This document shows, piece by piece, positions 24,609 to 31,506 of a stretch of 35,095 bases of DNA. The stretch is taken from NCBI GenBank assembly GCA_041650035.1, contig JBAZLY010000012.1, positions 1 through 35,095 of the forward strand. Direction: 5' to 3'. Source of the stretch: JAQUQI01 sp041650035 (GTDB taxonomy: Bacteria > Omnitrophota > Gorgyraeia > JABMRG01). Both the position numbers and the translations under genes were made by a program. Below the pieces are notes generated by a model. It ran no database searches. It was not told the origin of the DNA and saw nothing but the letters and a program-made list of their open reading frames with translations. Position 1 is the stretch's first letter. Each line of letters opens with the position of its first letter.

Positions 24609-25362
24609 ATCTTTCTCCCGTTATATCCTCAAGTCTGACGGCCATCCTGGCACATGCGTCTTCTTTCTGAAAGAGAGCGAGTTCTTTTTCAATCCTTTGC
24701 CTCTTCAACCTGCAAAGCAGGCCTGCCCTGACCGCTTTCTTAATAAGGCTCAATGTATGACTATCAATAGCAAAATTATATCTCTGCTCAAATCTCACGG
24801 CCCTAAATATCCTGGTCGGGTCATCAATAAAACTCTTTTCATGCATGACCCTTACCACACCGTTTTCCAGGTCACCCATACCGTTAAAATAATCTATTAT
24901 CTGTGCAAACCTGCGCGCATTGAGTACAAGCGCTATGGCATTTATCGAAAAATCCCGCCTCTTAAGGTCGGCCTTTATAGATGCGGCTCTCACATCGGGG
25001 TAACACGCCGGCGATCTATAATGTTCGCTTCTGGCGGTAGCTATATCTATCCTTGCTAAACGCAGACAGGGTGAGGCGAATTTGGCATCGCCTCCTATAT
25101 CGGCCTCAATCATCGCGGTCCCAAAATGCCTGAACACGGCCAATGAGCCATTGAGCCTGCGGGCCAACTCCTCGGCAAGCCTTATACCGTCGCCCTGAAC
25201 GGCAATATCAATATCAAGGCTTTTTCTTTCGAGCATTAAATCCCTGACAAATCCGCCCACCGCGAATACGCCAAAACCATGCCTGTCACCTATAACGCCT
25301 GCCTCGTTCAGGATGACCGATACAAAATCAGGGATTGATAATAACTTGTCTTTCGCATTCAT
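24583..25362 (-). CDS. Short CCA tRNA nucleotidyltransferase / poly(A) polymerase-type protein (head and neck only)
   Basis: A class II nucleotidyltransferase of 259 residues. The head domain shows FAVGGFVRDLML (GGxVRD), the catalytic DxD in SLDIDIAVQGDG, DIATARSEHY, and LKRRDFSINAIAL. The neck shows IDDPTRIFRAVRFEQRYNF and RQRIEKELALF. The protein then ends shortly after, whereas CCA-adding enzymes and poly(A) polymerases usually continue through body and tail domains to about 400 residues or more. The stop lies inside rbfA, so no continuation exists in this frame. It could be a CC-adding or A-adding partner in a split system, a minimal CCA enzyme, or a truncated copy. It starts 27 bases after xerD. 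The tRNA-Pro gene in this window already encodes CCA. Confidence 0.82.
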   Translation of the reverse strand: MNAKDKLLSIPDFVSVILNEAGVIGDRHGFGVFAVGGFVRDLMLERKSLDIDIAVQGDGIRLAEELARRLNGSLAVFRHFGTAMIEADIGGDAKFASPCLRLARIDIATARSEHYRSPACYPDVRAASIKADLKRRDFSINAIALVLNARRFAQIIDYFNGMGDLENGVVRVMHEKSFIDDPTRIFRAVRFEQRYNFAIDSHTLSLIKKAVRAGLLCRLKRQRIEKELALFQKEDACARMAVRLEDITGERYVTRGQDE

Positions 25363-25389
25363 CGCCCGATCATATCCATTATGCGCCTA

Positions 25390-26280
25390 TCAGGGCCTGG
25401 GATGAAATTTGTGGTGAATAGATTTCAGCCGCTCTTTGTCTATATGAGTATAAATCTGGGTCGTCGATATATCGGCATGCCCCAGCATTTCCTGCACCAC
25501 CCTAAGGTCAGCCCCGCGCTCAAGCAGGTGGGTAGCAAATGAATGCCTTAGCGTGTGCGGTGTTATATCCTTGTTTATCCCCGCCGATTTAGCGTATTTT
25601 TTTATCATCTTCCAAAAACTCTGTCTTGATATCTTTTTCCCCAAGCGCGATAAAAAAAGCGCGTTCGGCGACTGCGGCCTTTTCATGGACACCCTTGACC
25701 TGTCAATATACCTCCTTATAGCGGACTGTGCCTGACCACCTATAGGAACTATCCTTTCCTTACTGCCCTTACCCACGCACCTCAAAAAACCCGCCTCAAG
25801 GTTAACATTGTCTATCTCAAGGTTGACCAGTTCCGATACCCTTAAACCAGCGGCATACATCAATTCGAGCGCCGCCTTATCCCTCAATCCGATCCTGTCC
25901 CTTGTATTAGGCTTTTTTATCATATCCTCTATCTCGCCCAGAGAAAGCGTCTCCGGCAAATGCTTCCATAGCTTAGGCGAATCAAGGACGCTTGTTATAT
26001 CCTCTTTGACATATCTCTCCCTCAACAGGAAACGGTGCAATACTTTTATGGCGACAAGCCGGCGCGATATGGAATTAGAAGAAAGTGCCTTATCTTTCTG
26101 GTATATCATATAATCCCTTACATCATTTCTCGTGACATCATTCAGGTGGAGCCGTTTTTTATTCGACTCCAAAAAATCCGTGTATTTATAAAGGTCGCTC
26201 CTGTAAGCCGATATGGTGTTATCGGAAAGCCCCCTCTCGACTACAAGATAATTCAAAAATTCCTCGACAATATCTTTCAT
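25390..26280 (-). CDS. xerD: Tyrosine recombinase XerD-like
   Basis: A 296-residue tyrosine recombinase, partner of the XerC-like protein encoded at 7010-7885. The start is taken at ATG 26280, which overlaps the stop of the upstream hydrolase gene (ATGA). A GTG two codons earlier is possible. The core-binding domain (about 1-95) is followed by catalytic residues R147 in AAGLRVSELVNLE, the Lys in CVGKGSKERIVPIG, H242 and R245 in PHTLRHSFATHLLERGADLRVVQ, H268 in MLGHADISTTQ and Y277 in IYTHI. The Arg-Lys-His-Arg-His-Tyr set is complete. Its expected role is dif recombination with XerC. The C-/D- naming rests on gene context and general resemblance, not a tree. Confidence 0.88.
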   Translation of the reverse strand: MKDIVEEFLNYLVVERGLSDNTISAYRSDLYKYTDFLESNKKRLHLNDVTRNDVRDYMIYQKDKALSSNSISRRLVAIKVLHRFLLRERYVKEDITSVLDSPKLWKHLPETLSLGEIEDMIKKPNTRDRIGLRDKAALELMYAAGLRVSELVNLEIDNVNLEAGFLRCVGKGSKERIVPIGGQAQSAIRRYIDRSRVSMKRPQSPNALFLSRLGKKISRQSFWKMIKKYAKSAGINKDITPHTLRHSFATHLLERGADLRVVQEMLGHADISTTQIYTHIDKERLKSIHHKFHPRP

Positions 26281-26906
26281 AGCCACGGGTTAGTCCTCTT
26301 TTCAGCGCCTATCGTGGTTTCCTCTCCATGCCCGGGATAGACTATGGTAGAATCATCCAGCAGAAATAACTTATCCCGAATAGAAGATTTGATCTCCTTT
26401 TCGCTGCCATAGGGCATATCCGTCCTGCCTATACCTTGAGCGAACAGCGTGTCTCCGGTAAATACGATGTCGTTATGGTAAAGCGATATGCCCCCGGGCG
26501 TATGCCCGGGCGTATGGATAACCCGCAGACTGATATCGGCGACCTCTATAATATCATTGTCTTTCAATAATCGCGAGGCCTTCGGAGAGGACTTCAGTGT
26601 CCCGTAAAAAGGAGCCATATTCAGTAAAGGATTTGTTAAAAAATTGGCGTCTCTCTCATGAATGCATATCGGCAGTCCGAGTTCCGCGTTGCCTGCGATA
26701 TGGTCTATATGGCCATGGGTATTAATTATGCATTTCGGGACAAGGCCTTTTCCTTTCATAAACCCCTGTATCACGCGCGCGTCGGAACCCGGGTCTATCA
26801 CAATGACTTCATGAAGTTTTTTTGAACCAAATATATAACAATTCGTGCCAACACTGTTTATATATATCTTATAAACCAGGTAATCCCCTTGAGGGCATAC
26901 GGACAT
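26277..26906 (-). CDS. Metallo-beta-lactamase-fold hydrolase (glyoxalase II-like)
   Basis: A 209-residue hydrolase whose closest general resemblance is to glyoxalase II-like thioesterases. The metal site shows INTHGHIDHIAGNAELG (HxHxDH), RVIHTPGHTPGGISL, the bridging Asp in IVFTGDTLFAQGIGRTD, and IVYPGHGEETTIGAEKRTNPWL at the C terminus. These give a full two-metal ligand set. Single-domain proteins of this type are often hydroxyacylglutathione-hydrolase-like, but substrates vary and none can be assigned here. The start is ATG 26906, since AAGGAGG lies 5 bases before it. The TTG start at 26927 in the same frame has no comparable signal. It overlaps xerD by 4 bases and comes after the lipoprotein gene. 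Confidence 0.87.
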   Translation of the reverse strand: MSVCPQGDYLVYKIYINSVGTNCYIFGSKKLHEVIVIDPGSDARVIQGFMKGKGLVPKCIINTHGHIDHIAGNAELGLPICIHERDANFLTNPLLNMAPFYGTLKSSPKASRLLKDNDIIEVADISLRVIHTPGHTPGGISLYHNDIVFTGDTLFAQGIGRTDMPYGSEKEIKSSIRDKLFLLDDSTIVYPGHGEETTIGAEKRTNPWL

Positions 26907-26911
26907 AAAGG

Positions 26912-26918
26912 CCTCCTT
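26912..26918 (-). promoter_or_regulatory. Ribosome binding site deciding the hydrolase start
   Basis: A perfect AAGGAGG on the minus strand, 5 bases before ATG 26906. It favours this ATG over a TTG 21 bases upstream that overlaps the previous stop codon. Confidence 0.75.
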
Positions 26919-26923
26919 TGGCG

Positions 26924-27421
26924 TCAATCAGGCTTTATGAAATTCTTCATATGATGATATGAAAAATTCCTGCCTACTGACCTGTAATGTTTCGAAAGCC
27001 TCGAAGAAAGCTCATTGCTGTTTGAATTAATATAGTTAGGCTGTTCTATCTTTTCCGCTATACCCTCAAGCTCCAAGATATAAGTCGCAAGCTTGGCGTT
27101 TTCCTCGTCAATAAGTAGACTTGCCATTTTCTTAATATCTGCAATAGCATAACCCATCTGGCTTTTGATCTTCTTTTTGCCCTCCTTTGACTTCACCGAT
27201 TGTATAAGCTCTGACTGCGAGTTCCTCCAAAAGGAATAATTATTAGCGTATAACTGTTTATTGGTAAATTCCCGTGCATAATCATAGGGCTGTAATATCG
27301 GCCCCTCCTTAACAACCCCTTTTTTAGCCCTGACAAATTTCTTCCGCCAGGCGCCGCTGCACCCGGAAGTAGACAGTATGGCAATCAACAGTAAATAGAT
27401 AAGAGTTGGTCTTGTCTTCAT
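26924..27421 (-). CDS. Predicted lipoprotein of unknown function
   Basis: A 165-residue protein I do not recognise. The N terminus is a lipoprotein signal peptide: positively charged MKTRP, a hydrophobic stretch LIYLLLIAILS, then STSGCSG, in which the Cys at about residue 21 fits a lipobox with Thr at -3. After the Cys comes a basic segment (WRKKFVRAKKGVVKEG). A mostly helical, charged, Asn/Ser-rich part follows (about 45-140: SQSELIQSVKSKEGKKKIKSQMG, IKKMASLLIDEENAKLATYILELEGIAEKI). No other Cys or catalytic motif stands out. It should be anchored in the inner or outer membrane facing the periplasm. Its ATG overlaps the ligA stop by 4 bases, so it is co-expressed with ligase, but the functions need not be related. 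Intact frame and signal peptide make it a real gene. Confidence 0.75.
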   Translation of the reverse strand: MKTRPTLIYLLLIAILSTSGCSGAWRKKFVRAKKGVVKEGPILQPYDYAREFTNKQLYANNYSFWRNSQSELIQSVKSKEGKKKIKSQMGYAIADIKKMASLLIDEENAKLATYILELEGIAEKIEQPNYINSNSNELSSRLSKHYRSVGRNFSYHHMKNFIKPD

Positions 27422-29433
27422 AAGAGGCCTCCGCGTTTTATTATACCCATAAATTCATTCTCATCGATAACGGTTACACCCAAATTCTTTGCCAAGGCCT
27501 GTTTCGAACCTGGATTCTTTCCGCATATAAGATAGTCCGTCCTTTTACCCACCGACGAGGAGACAGCCCCGCCCAGTGACCTGACCGCCTCCTGAGCCTG
27601 TATCCTGGAAAGATGCGCCAATGTGCCTGAAAAAACAAAAACCTTTCCCGATAAACCCCCGGAGACCAAGGCAGCATTTTGTCGTAAAAGAACCCCATGA
27701 CCCTTCAGCTTATTAATAATCACATCCGTATCTGGCTTTGAAAAAAAATCCACAATGGATTCCGCCATCACAGGACCGACAGCGTTTATTGCGGCCAATG
27801 CCTCGATCGATTGCGCCCTTAGGTTTTCAATACTGTTAAATCTTGCGGCCAGTATGTCTGCCCCGCGCGTTCCGACATGCCTTATGCCAAAGGAATAAAT
27901 AAGCCTGGCCAAAGGCCTTGTCTTGGAACGCTTTATCGAGTTTAGCAGTTTGCCGGCTAACCTTTGAGCCATCCTTTCAAGCTTTAATATATCGTCAAGT
28001 TTAAGATCATATATATCAGCATAATCATGGACTATGCCTTTATCAACTAATTGGCTTATCAGCGCGTATCCAAACCCCCTGATATCCATTCCGCTTCTTG
28101 AGGTAAAATGCCTAAACCTCTCTTTCAGTTGGGCAGGGCATCTTGGGTTTGTGCACCGTAATGCCACTTCCTGCCCATGCCTGACCACCTCCGAGCCGCA
28201 TGATGGGCATGTGAGAGGTATGGTAAAAGGCCTCTGCGAACCTGTCCTTCGATCAGGCAAAGAGCTAACAACCTGCGGTATTATCTCGCCGGCCTTTTCA
28301 ACGACAACGTTATCCCCCATCATTATATCCTTGCGTCTGATCTCGTCCATATTATGTAATGTCGCCCGGCTAACAATACTGCCCGATATCTCAACAGGTT
28401 CAAGCTCAGCGACAGGAGTCAACACCCCTGTCCTGCCGACCTGGATAATTATGTCCTTCAATCTCGTAATCGCCCTTTGGGCCGGAAATTTATAAGCTAT
28501 CGCCCAACGCGGGGATTTCGCGGTAAAACCAAGCTGAACCTGATACGCTATGGAATCGACCTTTACCACGATACCATCAATATCGTAACCAAGCCCGGCC
28601 CTGTCTGTATGCCATTTCCGGCAATATGCTATAACCTCATCTATATCCGAACACCTCTTGGCGTGGGGGCTTGTGCGAAAACCCTGGTCTTTCAGGAATT
28701 CCAATACACGAGTCTGGGTGGACAGCGGTTTTTCACCGCAATAACCCACACCATACACAAACACATTCAACCTTCTCTCACGGATAAGACCAGGGTCAAG
28801 CAGTTTCAATGAACCTGCCGCGGCATTACGCGGATTGGCAAATTCCTCTTCTCCAGTAACGCCTTTTTGCCTATTGATCTCATTAAATGCGTCCCTGCTC
28901 ATGAAGACCTCTCCGCGTACCTCAATCTCATTGGGAAAGACCCCTCTGTCTCTTGCGGATAACGGTATAACCTTGATAGCCTTTATGTTTTCCGTAACAT
29001 CATCGCCAACCCTGCCATCACCACGAGTAACAGCATACTGGAATTTACCGTCTCGGAAAAAAAGCGATATTGATACCCCGTCAATTTTAAGCTCCGCCGC
29101 GTAAGAGACATTATCTACCTGCAGATTTTTCCTGACACGCTTGTCAAACTCCTTAAGTTCATCGGCAGAATATGTATTATCTATGCTAAGCATCGGTGAG
29201 CAGTGCCTGATTTTCTTAAAATAAGGGCTTAGGTCTTTTCCCACGTTTTGTGTAGGCGAATCACCGGTAACAAGGCGGGGAAACCGCTTTTCTATATCCT
29301 TTACCCGGCGTAACAGCGCGTCATACTCATAGTCGCTGACCTCCGGGGCATGTTCAACGTAATACCTGCGGTCATGTTCGCGGATCTGTTTTTTTAAATA
29401 CTCTAATTCTTCTCTCTTGTCGCGCTTGGACAT
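27418..29433 (-). CDS. ligA: NAD-dependent DNA ligase
   Basis: LigA seals 3'-OH/5'-phosphate nicks using NAD+. The full 671-residue layout is present. The N-terminal Ia region has HAPEVSDYEYDALLRRVKDIE (NMN binding, with YD pair). The adenylation domain carries the catalytic Lys in YAAELKIDGVSIS and GEVFMSRDAFNEIN. An OB fold includes VQVGRTGVLTPVAELEPV. A four-Cys zinc finger (CPSCGSEVV ... CTNPRCPAQ) and helix-hairpin-helix repeats follow, and a C-terminal BRCT domain (GKVFVFSGTLAHLSRIQAQEAVRSLG onwards) closes the protein. It starts 3 bases after acyP and ends in a 4-base overlap with the lipoprotein gene. Confidence 0.97.
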   Translation of the reverse strand: MSKRDKREELEYLKKQIREHDRRYYVEHAPEVSDYEYDALLRRVKDIEKRFPRLVTGDSPTQNVGKDLSPYFKKIRHCSPMLSIDNTYSADELKEFDKRVRKNLQVDNVSYAAELKIDGVSISLFFRDGKFQYAVTRGDGRVGDDVTENIKAIKVIPLSARDRGVFPNEIEVRGEVFMSRDAFNEINRQKGVTGEEEFANPRNAAAGSLKLLDPGLIRERRLNVFVYGVGYCGEKPLSTQTRVLEFLKDQGFRTSPHAKRCSDIDEVIAYCRKWHTDRAGLGYDIDGIVVKVDSIAYQVQLGFTAKSPRWAIAYKFPAQRAITRLKDIIIQVGRTGVLTPVAELEPVEISGSIVSRATLHNMDEIRRKDIMMGDNVVVEKAGEIIPQVVSSLPDRRTGSQRPFTIPLTCPSCGSEVVRHGQEVALRCTNPRCPAQLKERFRHFTSRSGMDIRGFGYALISQLVDKGIVHDYADIYDLKLDDILKLERMAQRLAGKLLNSIKRSKTRPLARLIYSFGIRHVGTRGADILAARFNSIENLRAQSIEALAAINAVGPVMAESIVDFFSKPDTDVIINKLKGHGVLLRQNAALVSGGLSGKVFVFSGTLAHLSRIQAQEAVRSLGGAVSSSVGKRTDYLICGKNPGSKQALAKNLGVTVIDENEFMGIIKRGGLL

Positions 29434-29436
29434 ACG

Positions 29437-29709
29437 CTAAAACCTTATATTAAAACCCTTGGATCCGCCTTCAGGCTCATGCCAGCATACAATATCCCTA
29501 TCAATACATCCTGCCATATCGCGTTTAACGGAGTCTAAAAATTCATCTAATACGGCACGGCCTGCCTCCGCAGCCAGCTCAACGCTGCCATCCGGATTAT
29601 TCCTGACCCAGCCGGAGATACCGAGACCTTCGGCAATACGCTGACAGGTAAACCGGAAGCCGACCCCCTGGACCCTGCCATAGTAAACTGCGTGTATCCT
29701 CTTTTTCAT
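29437..29709 (-). CDS. acyP: Acylphosphatase
   Basis: A 90-residue acylphosphatase that hydrolyses carboxyl-phosphate bonds such as acetyl phosphate. The signature VYYGRVQGVGFRFTCQRIA holds the substrate-binding Arg, and GISGWVRNNPDGSVELAAEG-like sequence (GWVRNNPDGSVELAAEA) holds the catalytic Asn. The C terminus GGSKGFNIRF is the usual final strand. It is apparently the first intact gene after the decayed GT9 region and lies 3 bases before ligA. AGGA lies very close to the ATG, so initiation may be modest. It is a common accessory enzyme, and its physiological substrate here is unknown. Confidence 0.94.
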   Translation of the reverse strand: MKKRIHAVYYGRVQGVGFRFTCQRIAEGLGISGWVRNNPDGSVELAAEAGRAVLDEFLDSVKRDMAGCIDRDIVCWHEPEGGSKGFNIRF

Positions 29710-29757
29710 GTCCTAACCAAAAACCGCTTATCTTATAAAAAACGGTCCGCCCTCCGC

Positions 29758-30439
29758 CTAAGGACTATTCAGATTAAAAAGCGGGCCCGATTCCGTACAG
29801 ACAGCAGGGATCATTTTTCCAATAATATTTCCTTTAAAAAGATCATTCACCATACATCCCAATATCGACAGGTATGCCTCGCAGGAGCTGCGGATGGCAT
29901 TTTTATAGAAAATAAAGCTATCTCTGTTTAAGAGCCTATACCCTTGATGAAAGTCCGACCCGAAAAAAACGGCCGTGTTTATCCCCAAAGAGACCGCTAT
30001 ACGGGCAATCGCCGAACCGTTGCAAACAAGCAATGAACATCTCCTAAACAACCGCATGAATTCCAAAATCACAAAATCAGCGCTTAGATAAAAAACTTAT
30101 CCCTGGCACGGTACTTCTTAATTATACACGTAATCAAATCATTCTCTTTTACCGTCCCGGTAAATAACACCGGGGCAATCATATTTGCCTATGATCAAGT
30201 CTGCTGATTCAAAGAAACGATCTTCATGGTAGCTTTTTGCCTTAAAGTTTTCACCTCTCCGAGGGTGAAAGCAAATAAAACGATCTACCCTCAAGCGGCT
30301 TAATATATCCTTTATCCTGTCTCTGTCTTTATAGCTGCCGCTAAGCCCAAAACAATAATCGCCTCTTATATCCAAAGCCCTTAGGGGACTGAAAATACCT
30401 GCGAGAAAAAGAAACCGTATTATACCTTGTTTTCTTCAT
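29758..30439 (-). pseudogene. Decayed GT9-family glycosyltransferase
   Basis: Pieces of a GT9 (heptosyltransferase-like) enzyme appear in order but in different frames. A start with AAGGG upstream lies at ATG 30439 (MKK...). After a frame change comes IIRFLFLAGIFSPLRALD, which resembles the GT9 opening IIRxSSLGDIxxxxPxLRAL. The middle fragment (frame ending at a stop at 30139) contains FICFHPRRGENFKAKSYHEDRFFESADLII, matching the HPGxG...KxWxxERFAxLAxxLI region. After a second stop, and in another frame, follows LEFMRLFRRCSLLVCNGSAIARIAVSLGINTAVFFG, matching the GT9 donor site with its usual NDSGPMHIA degenerate, then SSCEAYLSILGCM like the family's Cys-rich tail. About 100 residues seem to be missing after the N terminus. 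Total length is 682 bases against about 1,000 for an intact gene. Each surviving piece would not make an active enzyme. Confidence 0.55.
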
Positions 30440-30542
30440 CGCGCACCCTTATTATCCGGCTTCTGTCAATTACCTGATAATTTATCAGCGAATAAATGAC
30501 AAATACCGCCAATATAAATAACACATAATATGATTTGATCAT
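30420..30542 (-). CDS. Possible 40-residue single-span membrane peptide
   Basis: A short frame from ATG 30542 encodes MIKSYYVLFILAVFVIYSLI, then a polar, charged tail ending RVRDEENKV. Residues 5-20 form one clear membrane helix with a short N-terminal part and a charged C-terminal part. It lies between tRNA-Pro and the GT9 relic, overlapping the start of the relic by 20 bases, as genes in these operons do. The ribosome binding site is poor (GATGGA close to the ATG). The frame stays open upstream for about 30 codons without a start codon, so it might instead be the tail of a lost larger membrane protein. I do not recognise a family. Confidence 0.3.
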   Translation of the reverse strand: MIKSYYVLFILAVFVIYSLINYQVIDRSRIIRVRDEENKV

Positions 30543-30635
30543 TCCATCATATCCGGGTATCAGTTTGACGTGTGTGAACTCTTTTATAATCGGGGCGGGG
30601 TTTTTAACGACGGCAAAAATCAGCCAAGGCGGATA

Positions 30636-30713
30636 TGGTCGGGGTGGGCGGATTTGAACCGCCGGCCTCTTCGTCCCGAACGAAGCGCGCTAGCCAAACT
30701 GCGCTACACCCCG
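30636..30713 (-). tRNA. tRNA-Pro (anticodon CGG)
   Basis: A complete cloverleaf folds by eye on the minus strand. The acceptor stem is CGGGGTG/CACCCCG, with the C1-G72 pair typical of bacterial proline tRNA. The D stem is GCGC/GCGC. The anticodon stem is CTTCG/CGAAG with loop TTCGGGA, so the anticodon is CGG, reading CCG codons. The variable loop is five bases. The T stem is GGCGG/CCGCC with loop TTCAAAT. The discriminator is A and the 3' CCA is encoded. It follows ribE after about 140 bases. The plus-strand frame across it (WADLNRRP...) is the common spurious translation of such tRNA genes. Confidence 0.97.
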
Positions 30714-30852
30714 ATAAATATTGATATGCCAAACATTCCGCCGGCTCATGCCTACAAAATACCCCGCGGCAATTAAATTAGTTTATCATTCCAAGAACGT
30801 ATAATCAAGGAAATTTCCGACTTATGTTAACTTGTGTCAACCTGGGCAGACA
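30714..30852 (-). other. Spacer between ribE and tRNA-Pro
   Basis: These 139 bases hold a perfect TTGACA (minus strand, 30835-30840) but no good -10 at 16-18 bases (best GAAATT). A 10-base palindrome GGAAATTTCC (30809-30818) lies where the -10 would be. A tRNA promoter is expected here, but I cannot define it. No terminator after ribE is evident. Confidence 0.35.
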
Positions 30853-31506
30853 TCAAGTAAAACCATATTCGGACAGAAACGGCTTATCCAGACCTGGAAA
30901 TGAGGAAGGTCCGCGGGCCTTGTTTCTTAAAAGACTGTAAGTATATTTTGCCAGTATATCTGTTTCTATATTGAGCCGGCTTCCTTTTTCCTTGTATTGA
31001 AGCGTGGTATGCACCAAGGTAAAAGGAATTATCATGACATTAAAACTATCCTCCGAGATATTATTGACCGTGAGGCTGACCCCGTCTACCGCGACGGAAC
31101 CTTTTCTGGCTAAAAAACCATTATAACCCTTGTCTATACCTATTTTCAATTCTACAAAATCCGATCTTTGAGACCTTGCTAATAATCTGGCCGTATAATC
31201 TATATGGCCTGTCACAAAATGCCCCCCTACGCGCGAGCTCTGCCTTAAAGAACGTTCGAGGTTCACCTTATCACCCTGCGCCAGATCTGCCAGATCACTT
31301 GCCTGCAATGTCTCGCGGCTAATATCAAAAGACAGATAACGGCCCTTCTTCTCCGAAATGGTAAGACAGCAGCCGTTAATGCCTATGCTGTCTCCTTTTT
31401 TGCAATCATGACCGCATACCCTGCTTTCAATGATCAGTCTCGCGTTGTCAACAGCACGTGACAGGGAATATACAACCGCTAATTCTTCAATTATTCCTGT
31501 AAACAT
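30853..31506 (-). CDS. ribE: Riboflavin synthase (alpha chain)
   Basis: Riboflavin synthase dismutates two 6,7-dimethyl-8-ribityllumazine molecules to riboflavin. The start is ATG 31506 (217 residues), giving MFTGIIEELAVV, the universal beginning, with GTGGAGG directly upstream. The frame open to 31533 lies inside ribD. The two lumazine-binding repeats are visible. The first has KKGDSIGINGCCLTISEKKG and FDISRETLQASDLADLAQGDKVNLERSL, then the interdomain RVGGHFVTGHIDYTA. The second has ARKGSVAVDGVSLTVNNISEDSFNVMIIPFTLVHTTL and LNIETDILAKY. It overlaps ribD by 20 bases and is the last gene of the riboflavin operon. Confidence 0.96.
   Translation of the reverse strand: MFTGIIEELAVVYSLSRAVDNARLIIESRVCGHDCKKGDSIGINGCCLTISEKKGRYLSFDISRETLQASDLADLAQGDKVNLERSLRQSSRVGGHFVTGHIDYTARLLARSQRSDFVELKIGIDKGYNGFLARKGSVAVDGVSLTVNNISEDSFNVMIIPFTLVHTTLQYKEKGSRLNIETDILAKYTYSLLRNKARGPSSFPGLDKPFLSEYGFT

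Noticed and set aside
30570..30776. Plus-strand frame of 68 codons with WADLNRRPLRPERSAL
   Set aside because: It is the complement of tRNA-Pro. This translation is a well-known annotation artefact.
30812..30840. TTGACA upstream of tRNA-Pro as a complete promoter
   Set aside because: No acceptable -10 lies at 16-18 bases. It is noted only as a possible -35 in the spacer entry.
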